A stretch of DNA of 64,000 nucleotides from Pseudomonas fortuita. Its GTDB lineage: Bacteria; Pseudomonadota; Gammaproteobacteria; Pseudomonadales; Pseudomonadaceae. The DNA is taken from assembly GCF_026898135.2 (NCBI RefSeq), contig NZ_CP114035.2:3637501-3701500 (forward strand), read 5' to 3'. Position numbers and translations under genes: made by a program. The notes under the pieces are model-generated. The model made no database searches, had not been told where the DNA came from, and saw only the letters and a list, made by a program, of their open reading frames with translations. Shown one piece after another: positions 18,079 through 26,505 of this stretch. The stretch's first letter is position 1; the number at the start of each line of letters is the position of its first letter.

Positions 18079-19020
18079 ATGCTGGCCCATGAAAAACTAA
18101 TGAAGTACATCATTGAGAATCTGACGAGAATCAGTGTACAAGCAGAACTCTTGGGAAAAGTCCATTTTTTCGATCATCACATTGCATCTGAACATTTCTT
18201 CCAACAGCTTCTTAACCAGGTCTACGGCTACCAGCTCACGAATGCGAACCACACCCGGCTTAACGCCGCAGCCATTGACCTTTGCGATCCTCACCGCAAG
18301 TTGGCGATTCAAGTCACAGCGCAACGCCAGGCGGCAAAAATTCAGAAAACCGTAGATAATTTCGCCAACCATGGGCTGGGCAGCACCTACTCGACACTAA
18401 AAGTACTTATTATTGGGAAGCGAACTGGAACTTACAGTACAATCTCAGTTCCACCAACTGTTACTTTTAATGGAAAAACAGACGTCATTGATCTCGCTTC
18501 ACTGGTCCACGACATCACCAAACAGTCCACGACAGCCCTACAAGCCATCGTGGATGTGATGAAGCGTGAGATCACTTACTGTCAGAATGCTTCAGCGGTT
18601 GAGCAGATGTCTGATGAAGACGCTATTCTTAAGCTTCGTAATTTGATGGATCGCCCTGCGCTGCAAGACCCGTGGCAATGGGAAGTTAACCTCAATGCTT
18701 TCCAAGATGCCATTACTGATTTAATCGAGGCCATCAACACGGGCCATATCAGCGGCACCCTATCTACGAAGCCTAGATTTTCGTACAGTGACAAAATTAT
18801 GGCTAGTCAGTTGGCAGCGATCTACCACCAATTGCGCCTGCTTCGTCAGCTTTTCCGTAAACATGTCGCCTCTGGCGAAATTGACCCTTTCGCCAATCGA
18901 TGCATGTTCGCAACGGCTCAGGCGGGCGCGGCATTTGATGCTCAGCGTAATGCTATTAATGCTCAATTCAATGTATTGCTGGCGCAGTTCAATCATCCCG
19001 CACTTCCTGCGGTCGGCTAG
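18079..19020 (+). CDS. Stand-alone SMEK-domain protein
   Basis: A 313-residue protein. The first ~95 residues fit the SMEK domain: ENLTRISVQAELLGKVHF, then SEHFFQQLLNQVYGYQL, then AIDLCDPHRKLAIQVTAQ. SMEK domains are usually N-terminal modules of bacterial conflict proteins joined to effector domains. Here the remaining ~215 residues are not a recognised effector; they include a helical C-terminal half (MASQLAAIYHQLRLLRQLF) and no clear catalytic motif or membrane segment. It lies between Hachiman and the methylase-helicase operon, and is convergent with the latter across a hairpin terminator. A defence or sensing role is inferred from the domain and position only. Confidence 0.7.
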   Translation: MLAHEKLMKYIIENLTRISVQAELLGKVHFFDHHIASEHFFQQLLNQVYGYQLTNANHTRLNAAAIDLCDPHRKLAIQVTAQRQAAKIQKTVDNFANHGLGSTYSTLKVLIIGKRTGTYSTISVPPTVTFNGKTDVIDLASLVHDITKQSTTALQAIVDVMKREITYCQNASAVEQMSDEDAILKLRNLMDRPALQDPWQWEVNLNAFQDAITDLIEAINTGHISGTLSTKPRFSYSDKIMASQLAAIYHQLRLLRQLFRKHVASGEIDPFANRCMFATAQAGAAFDAQRNAINAQFNVLLAQFNHPALPAVG

Positions 19021-19048
19021 CTTCAGCGCTTTCTCATATGCCGCGGCA

Positions 19049-19073
19049 GCAGGCGGAGCATGAATCCGCCTGC
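19049..19073. terminator. Bidirectional hairpin between SMEK gene and helicase gene
   Basis: GCAGGCGGA (19049-19057) and TCCGCCTGC (19065-19073) form a perfect 9-bp stem with a 7-base loop in the 62-base gap between two convergent stop codons. Position and stability favour a shared terminator, although no clear T-run follows. Confidence 0.65.
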
Positions 19074-19082
19074 CTGGTGAGC

Positions 19083-22000
19083 TTACGACTGAGGCTGCTT
19101 GCAGCGGAACGAGCCTTGACGTCGGTTGATGATCCCCTCGCCCTCTTTAAATGGTATCGACATGTCCGCGCGGCTGTCGAGGAAAGTCTCGGCGAAGTAC
19201 TTGAGCAATCTGGAGTCGCGCATGATCTTGATATCACCCGGCAGATGGTTGATGACCTCCTGACTGGCCAGTACGATCAACTTCGCTCGCGGTCGGGACG
19301 ACATAACATTGAAGCGATTGAGTGACAGTAGAAATTCGTCTTCGTCGGCAATGGCATCGGGGTCTCCCAATGCATAGCTGGCAATGATGACATCTCGCTG
19401 CTGGCCTTGAAAACGTTCGACGGTGTTCACGGCATCACGAATCAACTGAGCGTCGTCACCCATTGGTCCGAATAATGCCTGCAAACGAGATACCACCAGT
19501 GCCTTATGTGCTCGGTGTGGCGTGACCACGCCGACGCCGCTCTTCCAAAAACTTTCCGCATCATGCAGATCGTTCCCGACTGCATCCGGTAGGTTGGCCA
19601 AATTCTTCATAAGATGCCGCCGCAGCAGCACGAGCATTGCCGCGACCGTTTGCGCCTCGAAGTCGTTCCATTGACTGCTTCTACCCTCAGGGTAAATAAA
19701 TGCGGAAATAGGTTGCGCCGGATCCAGCAGCATCGACAATTCTTCGGCGAACTCAATACTGGGTGGCCAATCCTGGGGGCGCACCTTCGGTAGCGGTACG
19801 TCTGTTGCGATCCGCAAATCAGGGAAGAATGCATTCAATTCTGCCGGGTACCCCGCAAAGCGGCTGAACCCCACAATGGCCGCATTGGAACGGTAGTTTT
19901 CCAACAGACTGGCCGGTTTAACACCGCGATGATCAGCCACAAAGTCATAAATCGAACCCACCAGTTTCTCGAGACCAACGGGCGGTTCAACTTGCTGAAT
20001 AGGCGGCAATTGCTTAGGGTCACCCACTACAATCACGGCGCCATTGGATGCAATGGGAGCCAGGGCGAGGACTGCATTCGCCATATCCATTTGCGAAGCT
20101 TCATCGATCAACACAACATCAAACAATGGTTCTGCCGCATTGTTGTTGACAGCCGCGAACTTGGTGACCTGCTGCGGCGGTGCCGACACGATGACACTGC
20201 AGAGTTTCGCTCGCAGCGTCGCATGCAACTCGCGAACTTTGGGATCCATAGGATCATTCAGCAGATCAATCTCCGCTGCCAGCTCCTTCGACGCCGCCTT
20301 AGCACCAGAACGCAAGCGTACCAACTGCACCGCCCCGGTCTCTTGCGCCCCTAACTCCAAGATCCTTTTGAAACCCTTCACCACGACGTTGTCGGTGGCA
20401 TCGTAGGTATTGCTGGTGACCAGAATACGTATTGGATTCTCCGTTTGCTGCGAGTCCACTAGCAGTCCGAGCAGAATCGCCCGCAACGTCTCGGACTTTC
20501 CAGTACCCGGAGGCCCCCAGATTAATGCCAGGCGCTGCTCCACCGCCTGACGCAGGGCAACCCACTGGCTGTCATTCAATCTGACGCCATAGCCTTCGAG
20601 GCGCGGTCGAATCCTGGTTACGCTTCGCTCCGTCGGGGTATGTGCCAGCGTTGCGGTATTCCACAACACCTCTTCGACCGGGACCGAAGCGCTGACTTTC
20701 TTGACGGCCGGCTTGCCCAGTACCTGCAAAGTCGAGATTCCCGCCTTTACGGCGAGCGGGGGATTACCAATTGCCTTCAGTGCCGTTTCCAAGCGTTTGG
20801 TCAAGTAGTCGGTCACCAACTTGTCCAACACCACGTCTCGACTCAAATCTAGATTCGGTTCGATCGAGCGCAGAAAATCATCAACCTCCGGGTCCAGATA
20901 CACTGCAATACAACGCTTGTCACGGTCAATCGCCAGAATCTTGGTTCGGGTTAACGATGTTGCGTAACCGTACGGGTTCAGCTTGATCCCGGGTGGCAAC
21001 GGTTGACCGCCGGTCACATCACCCACCCGCTTCATATGAAAATCGCCCATGGACGCCGGCGACAGAGCGCAGAGGAAGTCGCCCGGTTCGAACTTCGCTT
21101 CCCGAGAATGCTGACCAAGCCGATAAATCCGAACGCCGGGCGCTTGAGCGACCCCCAGCGACATTGCTGCCTGATGAGCCTCAGTCCCCACCAGCTCGCG
21201 CTCGAGTCGGGCCGCCAGGTAGCGCGCCTCGCGCTCGTGTACCGGAGTGGCCATGGTGATGGTTTGTTCAAGTGCCGCCACCTGAGCGTTCAGTTTGGCG
21301 TAAGCAAACCAGACCTGCCCATCCGCGCTGACCTTGTCCAACATAGACGGTGCTTTGATATCGGCGATCTTCGGCGATCGGCTGCGCAGAGCACCTTTTA
21401 GCTCCACGCGCAAGCGATTAACAATCGACGCCGTCGCGCGCAACTTGGTAATGACCGTCGATCTGAGCTGGGTGACCTGCTGACTCCAAGGGCGGGGGGC
21501 ACCCATCCGGGTCCAAATTTCATGAGCCCGCTCTGACGGCACTTGGTCGGATAAGGGATCCTCGAAAATGGTGGGAACTCGGAACTCGAAGGGTGTTTGG
21601 TCAGGCTTGATCGGCGGCCGGAACTCGCGCGCCAGAGCCAACAACGAGTAGTAATGGGGAATCGGGGCCGCGACCAAGGCTTGCACCGCGTTTCGCACGA
21701 TGGTGATGGGCGCATTTGCGGAGCGGTAGCTTGCGTTTTCGATCAACTCGTCGCCAGGGAACAGCCAGGCCAGCTTTTTAAGGTTGCTATCGGCCATGAT
21801 GTACTGCAAGTTGCGGCCAATGACCCGGATTAGGTGCTCATACGTCACCGAGTCCCAGAGGTAGATCTGGACAGTAGCCTTGGGCTCTGCCTTCAGCGCA
21901 GCGCTCAGCGCTTTGCTCAGGTAAGTCAGGAAGTTCAGCAGCTCTCGGCGCTCGCTCTCAATGCTGCGAATGTCATTCACGAATACCTGCGCATCGACGC

Positions 22001-23315
22001 GCTCGGTCTCGCCATTAATCCTGGAGAAACCGCCTATGCCGAACGCCAGCGTCAAACCACTTCCGACGTCAAAGTCTGCGGAGAGGTACAGGCTGAGGTC
22101 CGACCAGCTAGGCAGCACTGCAGAGGTACCCGAGCCTGAAGGGATACTGCTGACTTTAGTAGAGAGGGCCTGTGCCCTGCCCGCCACGACCGTGCGCGCC
22201 GCTCGTAACCGCGGGTGACAATCAAACGCCTCATCATCAGCAGATAGGCCCGCCAAGGTTTCTGCCTGGGTCACTGCACGATCGCCCAAGGCCCGTCGTG
22301 CACCCCGAGGCAAGAAAGCAATCGAGCTCAGGTGACCATCCGATGCTGCACGCGGTATGCAATGCTCAGCATGAGGCACAACATCCGGGTTCCAGCTGTA
22401 GCCCAAATATTCACAGCCGCTGCAAGCGGTACTGACGTGATAGTCCTGGCCGCGCCAAGGCCTCTGGAGGGCGGTACGCAGTTCAACGTTGAAAAAGTAA
22501 CGCAGCCGCGGAGCGAATACTTCGATTTCCAGGGTTTCGATGTCCAGTTGCAGAGCTGCTCGCAGCTCCGCATCCGAGGCTTGCCTACCCTCCTCGCGCC
22601 TGGCCGCTTGTAGCTTGACGATCTCAGCCGCATCGTGCGAACCAGGCCAGATCGCCGCCTCGGCAACCACGGCGAATCGGTCGGCGAATCCCTGATCCTG
22701 CAGCCAGCCGGCGAGCGCAAGCGAGTAGTAGGTGATCTCGGCAAAATACGAGGCACTAGGTTCGGCTGTCATTTTGATGTCAATGACCCGAAGCCCTACC
22801 CGACCATCGGCAGGATGCACGGTGCCATCAGCGTGAACGATCCGCTCAATGTCCTCCGGTGCAATCACCTGGATCAAATCGGGAATGAGGTTTGCAAAGG
22901 CGAGTTCGTTAGTGACACTCATCTCGTCAATGGTCAACGCTCGCGTAAACGTCTCACCAACCTGGAATTCCGGCCGTACGAGGAACATACCGGGCAATGC
23001 GTGCGCGATGACCGTCGACAGTTTTTGGTCTTGGTAGTCGTTATTGGTCTTTATACCAAGCACCGCCCTACCACCAAAGGTTACCTCGAGGTCATGGAGC
23101 TTGGCCTGCTCCCAACGCCCACCCTCCTCAGTCAGCGCGTTCATGCCCGTACGCCCCACCGCCTTGGGCGGCATTTCAAGCACGCTGCGCGCAGGCTCGT
23201 ACTGTTTGTTGTGGGGATAGAGCATCAACGCCAGCTGGCGCGGACAATCGGTACGAAAATAGTTGCTGATAACCCGCTTACTGAGATAAGGCACTGGCGT
23301 TTCCTTCCACTTCAA
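19083..23315 (-). CDS. Cas4-like nuclease / RNase H-like / SF1 (DNA2-UPF1 type) helicase fusion
   Basis: A 1410-residue multidomain protein. Residues about 1-325 form a Cas4/RecB-like nuclease: D146, D179-I-K181, Y196, and four cysteines (C24, C298, C301, C319) that match an iron-sulfur cluster arrangement. Residues about 405-560 resemble an RNase H-like domain as in TM0106-type proteins. The C-terminal third is an SF1B helicase: Walker A GPPGTGKS near 934-941, DEASQMDMANA, VVGDPKQLPPI, ENYRSN and ERFQGQQRD. It would bind and process DNA with a free end. The start may be the TTG at 23315 or, more likely by ribosome site (GGAAGGAA), the GTG at 23294. It follows the methylase gene closely, so they form an operon, suggesting a modification-linked defence system. 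Confidence 0.82.
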   Translation of the reverse strand: MKWKETPVPYLSKRVISNYFRTDCPRQLALMLYPHNKQYEPARSVLEMPPKAVGRTGMNALTEEGGRWEQAKLHDLEVTFGGRAVLGIKTNNDYQDQKLSTVIAHALPGMFLVRPEFQVGETFTRALTIDEMSVTNELAFANLIPDLIQVIAPEDIERIVHADGTVHPADGRVGLRVIDIKMTAEPSASYFAEITYYSLALAGWLQDQGFADRFAVVAEAAIWPGSHDAAEIVKLQAARREEGRQASDAELRAALQLDIETLEIEVFAPRLRYFFNVELRTALQRPWRGQDYHVSTACSGCEYLGYSWNPDVVPHAEHCIPRAASDGHLSSIAFLPRGARRALGDRAVTQAETLAGLSADDEAFDCHPRLRAARTVVAGRAQALSTKVSSIPSGSGTSAVLPSWSDLSLYLSADFDVGSGLTLAFGIGGFSRINGETERVDAQVFVNDIRSIESERRELLNFLTYLSKALSAALKAEPKATVQIYLWDSVTYEHLIRVIGRNLQYIMADSNLKKLAWLFPGDELIENASYRSANAPITIVRNAVQALVAAPIPHYYSLLALAREFRPPIKPDQTPFEFRVPTIFEDPLSDQVPSERAHEIWTRMGAPRPWSQQVTQLRSTVITKLRATASIVNRLRVELKGALRSRSPKIADIKAPSMLDKVSADGQVWFAYAKLNAQVAALEQTITMATPVHEREARYLAARLERELVGTEAHQAAMSLGVAQAPGVRIYRLGQHSREAKFEPGDFLCALSPASMGDFHMKRVGDVTGGQPLPPGIKLNPYGYATSLTRTKILAIDRDKRCIAVYLDPEVDDFLRSIEPNLDLSRDVVLDKLVTDYLTKRLETALKAIGNPPLAVKAGISTLQVLGKPAVKKVSASVPVEEVLWNTATLAHTPTERSVTRIRPRLEGYGVRLNDSQWVALRQAVEQRLALIWGPPGTGKSETLRAILLGLLVDSQQTENPIRILVTSNTYDATDNVVVKGFKRILELGAQETGAVQLVRLRSGAKAASKELAAEIDLLNDPMDPKVRELHATLRAKLCSVIVSAPPQQVTKFAAVNNNAAEPLFDVVLIDEASQMDMANAVLALAPIASNGAVIVVGDPKQLPPIQQVEPPVGLEKLVGSIYDFVADHRGVKPASLLENYRSNAAIVGFSRFAGYPAELNAFFPDLRIATDVPLPKVRPQDWPPSIEFAEELSMLLDPAQPISAFIYPEGRSSQWNDFEAQTVAAMLVLLRRHLMKNLANLPDAVGNDLHDAESFWKSGVGVVTPHRAHKALVVSRLQALFGPMGDDAQLIRDAVNTVERFQGQQRDVIIASYALGDPDAIADEDEFLLSLNRFNVMSSRPRAKLIVLASQEVINHLPGDIKIMRDSRLLKYFAETFLDSRADMSIPFKEGEGIINRRQGSFRCKQPQS

Positions 23316-23324
23316 TTGAGCTGT

Positions 23325-25409
23325 CTAACGCAACGCCTCCTTGAGCGGTACGTGATCAAGCCCGACTTTTTTATTCTTGGCCAAGGCTTGCCCCACAAGA
23401 AAGGCCCTCCTCAGAGCAATCGCGTCAATTGCATTAAAGGCTATCGACAGGCAACCATATCGATCGCGCCATTCAGCAACCGCCACATCTGCGGCCAAGA
23501 GGTCAGCTGGGGAGACAAGCAGTTCCTGCGTCTCACCCACAAGACGCCGGCCACGTCGCAGGATGAAGATGGCATCCCACAGCCCGCGCTCGCCCTGTCC
23601 ATGCAAACCCATACCCACTTCACCAGGCATTGGCAGAACACGAGTAACGTGTAAGCCGGTAGCAGCAATGGCCTCTGCTAGCGCTAACCACGCAGGTGCT
23701 TCGGTATGCCGATAGCTAAATGCTACCACCCCTTTGGGGCGCAGTACTCGTTCAATCTCTGCGAACGCCTCGCCCAGCCCGGTGATGAAGTGTTGAACAC
23801 TCTGTGGCTGGTGCTTGCGTGCGACCAGGCTCTCGCTCATGACATGATCACGGGGCAAACTGCCGATCACCCCCAGTGCTTTCAGCCAAGGGGTGAAGAA
23901 CTGAGCAAGCTCGGAATACGCAATGTTGTCGAAGTAAGGCGGGTCTGTCATGACCACGTCGACAGAGCCACTTTTGAGAAAGCTCAGTGCACGTGCGCTG
24001 CCGAGGTGGATGCGTCCTGGACGCTTCGACAATCGACGCGTAACAGAAATGAACTCCGCTGTCGCCTTTGGTTCTTTAGGGGACCTAGCATAAGCGGCGG
24101 CCTGCCCCAACTTACGAACAGTGTTAGGGAAGCTTCCTCGCCCCGTCCGCTCGACCCAAGGATTCAATTCCACTGGCCGTTGAATGTGACGAAACGCGCG
24201 GACAGAAAAGAGTGGAGTCAGACGACGCCAGCCATAAGCATAGGAAGCCATCATGCAGTTAGTCGTCAGATGGTCGCTGAATGCCATGGCTATGAATGAT
24301 CGAACCGGGTCCGGCAATTCGGTTATTTCTTTCAATAGCCACGCCAAATGCAAAAGTTGCCGGTCATTGAACAGCTGAGACCATTGACGGTAGCCGTACG
24401 CGGTCAAGCGTTCATCAGACCAACCCTCAGCTTCAATCGGGTCCGCCGGTAAGGCGAGACTGCCCTCGGCCAGACCGCGGCGCAATACCATGGAAGCCTC
24501 CGCGTACTGCTGACGGTCATCGTCACTGGCGCGCCTGAACACCCGATTGGCAATTGGCACTACCCGACGGTCATCGGTGCGGGGTATCGTCTCGACGGCA
24601 AAAAGCCGCCAAGCGGGGACACCGCTACGACGACCGTGGTCAATCAACGGTTCCGCATGCCCACAGTTCGGACACGCCGCTCGCCCCCCCTTGCCCGGAC
24701 CTGCGTCACACACTGTGTGTTGACCGCAGGAGGTACAATCAAACGCCCGCGTGCCAGAGACAAGCGTCGCCACTTCGTCACAGTGCGCGCACACAGCATG
24801 ACGCACTTTTCCGTCATCGGCGAGGATGTAGCTGGGGTGAGCATCGAAGCTAGTCGAACACTGCTGGCAACTGACATGCTGCACCCAGAAATGATGCAGT
24901 ACGAGATCATCACCGGAGCGATGGAACTCGAGCACCTTTTGTCCCACGCGTGCCTTGAGTTGCTCCAGGGCCGGTTGCAAATCCGGCATGTCGGCAGCAT
25001 CGAGCTCGAGTTGACTGACTGCACACGCGACTGGATCGACATCGCAGCCGTGGACGTTAGCACCCAAGCGAAAGGCTTCAAATACCGAGGTGCCACCACC
25101 TACAAACGGGTCCAATACGGTAAGCCCTTGTAGGTCAGCAGCTCCGTAATACAGCGATTCAAAGTCAGCCCCCGGCGCACTCGTCACTCCAATTAGCAAG
25201 CTTCGAAACACGGAGGGCAGGCGGCGGGCAAACCACTTATGGGCGGTGTAGATAGGACGCGGACGCCGACCGTCTCGCATGGCAAAGCGTATCAGTGTCT
25301 CAACTGGAATTTCGTCAGCTTCAGCAAGGGTTAGCGCAGGGATGGTCAAACGTTGCTTAGCTGGGGCAAGTAACGCCAACGCAGGATTCGGAGTGCTTAC
25401 ATCACCCAC
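23325..25409 (-). CDS. Zinc-ribbon DNA methyltransferase (DUF1156-like)
   Basis: A 694-residue SAM-dependent DNA methylase. HKWFARRLP near 57-65 matches the HxxxARR start of DUF1156-type methylases. Motif I is LDPFVGGGTSVFEA at 99-112 and the catalytic motif is TDPPYFDNIAYSE in the C-terminal third, consistent with an amino-methyltransferase making N6-adenine or N4-cytosine. Between them are four CxxC pairs (C181/184, C207/210, C225/228, C246/249), enough for two zinc ribbons that probably serve DNA recognition. It starts with GTG at 25409 and its stop is 10-30 bases before the helicase start, so the two genes are one operon. It likely marks self DNA for the adjacent nuclease-helicase; this is inference. 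Confidence 0.85.
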   Translation of the reverse strand: MGDVSTPNPALALLAPAKQRLTIPALTLAEADEIPVETLIRFAMRDGRRPRPIYTAHKWFARRLPSVFRSLLIGVTSAPGADFESLYYGAADLQGLTVLDPFVGGGTSVFEAFRLGANVHGCDVDPVACAVSQLELDAADMPDLQPALEQLKARVGQKVLEFHRSGDDLVLHHFWVQHVSCQQCSTSFDAHPSYILADDGKVRHAVCAHCDEVATLVSGTRAFDCTSCGQHTVCDAGPGKGGRAACPNCGHAEPLIDHGRRSGVPAWRLFAVETIPRTDDRRVVPIANRVFRRASDDDRQQYAEASMVLRRGLAEGSLALPADPIEAEGWSDERLTAYGYRQWSQLFNDRQLLHLAWLLKEITELPDPVRSFIAMAFSDHLTTNCMMASYAYGWRRLTPLFSVRAFRHIQRPVELNPWVERTGRGSFPNTVRKLGQAAAYARSPKEPKATAEFISVTRRLSKRPGRIHLGSARALSFLKSGSVDVVMTDPPYFDNIAYSELAQFFTPWLKALGVIGSLPRDHVMSESLVARKHQPQSVQHFITGLGEAFAEIERVLRPKGVVAFSYRHTEAPAWLALAEAIAATGLHVTRVLPMPGEVGMGLHGQGERGLWDAIFILRRGRRLVGETQELLVSPADLLAADVAVAEWRDRYGCLSIAFNAIDAIALRRAFLVGQALAKNKKVGLDHVPLKEALR

Positions 25410-25824
25410 TGAAAATTCTCGCTTTTAAATTTGACAACTGCGGTAGCCGATTGCCCTGAGACAATGACTAGACCGGGCAGGTCGTCCGCTAATAAGATGA
25501 CCGGCGATAGTACCCTGTTGACCGCTTCGGGTCACCCAAACAGTCCTTCGGATGAGCCTCATGAAAGGCTGGTGCAGCCTCACGCAGGCTGGCCCAACAG
25601 AACAGCCACCCTGCCCTCGTGCCGGGCCTGCCGTTGAGCTCGGTCGCCAGCTGCGTTTAACTGGCACCACCTGCCTCCCATCGAGGACGCCTTGGTTTGC
25701 ACTCACTTGAGGACAGACCGAGCTCGGGCATCAATCCGCGCCAGCATCCTCAGCGTGATCTTGCCCGAAGACGGCCAGAGCTAACTGAACGCTGCCGGGA
25801 TCTACGGGCAGTGAAACCTTCGGA
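25410..25824. other. 415-base gap between methylase gene and DUF2290 gene
   Basis: No convincing gene on either strand. It should hold the promoter of the methylase-helicase operon (minus strand, near 25430) and the end of the DUF2290 transcript. The higher GC of 25550-25820 suggests sequence of different origin from the neighbouring genes. Confidence 0.5.
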
Positions 25825-26505
25825 CTATTCTGCTCCCGGTACGGTCAAGTGAATCAGCTTTTGCTCGTTGACACTGATACTGGCATCGAAAAAATGCTTG
25901 TGACCAGGAAACCGCGAAATGAATTCGTGCTTATCGGTTTGATAAAAATTCCTGACAATGAACTCAATGAATTGTCGTGGCGTGAGTGGGCAGTGCACGG
26001 GGATACGGCATCCTTCAACATCCCCAAGCGTCAGGTGACAGGAAGGATGCGCTACATCCTTTGTAGCGCCCAAGTCATAATCGAAACGTATGGGAAAGGG
26101 AACCAAGCGACGACTGACAATATCCACGTACAACTCCTCGCGCAAATAAACCTCCGGATCATCTTGAAACGGACGCAAGCTCGGCGAGGGATAGTAGGCG
26201 AGCCGATGCTTGACCAAAGAGTCCCTGTCAAACCGATACGACAACTGCAGCAGGCCACCATCGATTAGCTTCAGGCAAAATGATCGGTTGGCAAAAAGCT
26301 CCTGATACAGATCACCATAGTCAATATCGCCCATGGCGAGAGAAATCGCCTCGGCACCATGAAAAGTAACTTCCCACACATCAGGGCCGATTTGTCTCAT
26401 CGCAGGAAAATTTTGATCATCCGCTAGCCCGAGCCCTATGAGCTCAGCCGTCAGACACTCCAGATCGTGCCTGACCTTCTCACGCGCCGGCGCATGTCGA
26501 CTCAT
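25825..26505 (-). CDS. DUF2290 protein paired with SF1 helicase
   Basis: A 226-residue protein matching the DUF2290 pattern: an early acidic/hydrophobic helix, then SYRFDRDSLVKHRLAYYPS, PEVYLREELYVDIVSRR, PIRFDYD, and CHLTLGDVEGCRIPVHCPLTP followed by FIEFIVRNFY. The family has no established biochemical function. Its start codon overlaps the stop of the upstream helicase by four bases (ATGA at 26502-26505), so translation is coupled and the two products very probably act together. No membrane segment or signal peptide is visible. Location in a defence island makes an anti-phage role plausible but unproven. Confidence 0.75.
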   Translation of the reverse strand: MSRHAPAREKVRHDLECLTAELIGLGLADDQNFPAMRQIGPDVWEVTFHGAEAISLAMGDIDYGDLYQELFANRSFCLKLIDGGLLQLSYRFDRDSLVKHRLAYYPSPSLRPFQDDPEVYLREELYVDIVSRRLVPFPIRFDYDLGATKDVAHPSCHLTLGDVEGCRIPVHCPLTPRQFIEFIVRNFYQTDKHEFISRFPGHKHFFDASISVNEQKLIHLTVPGAE

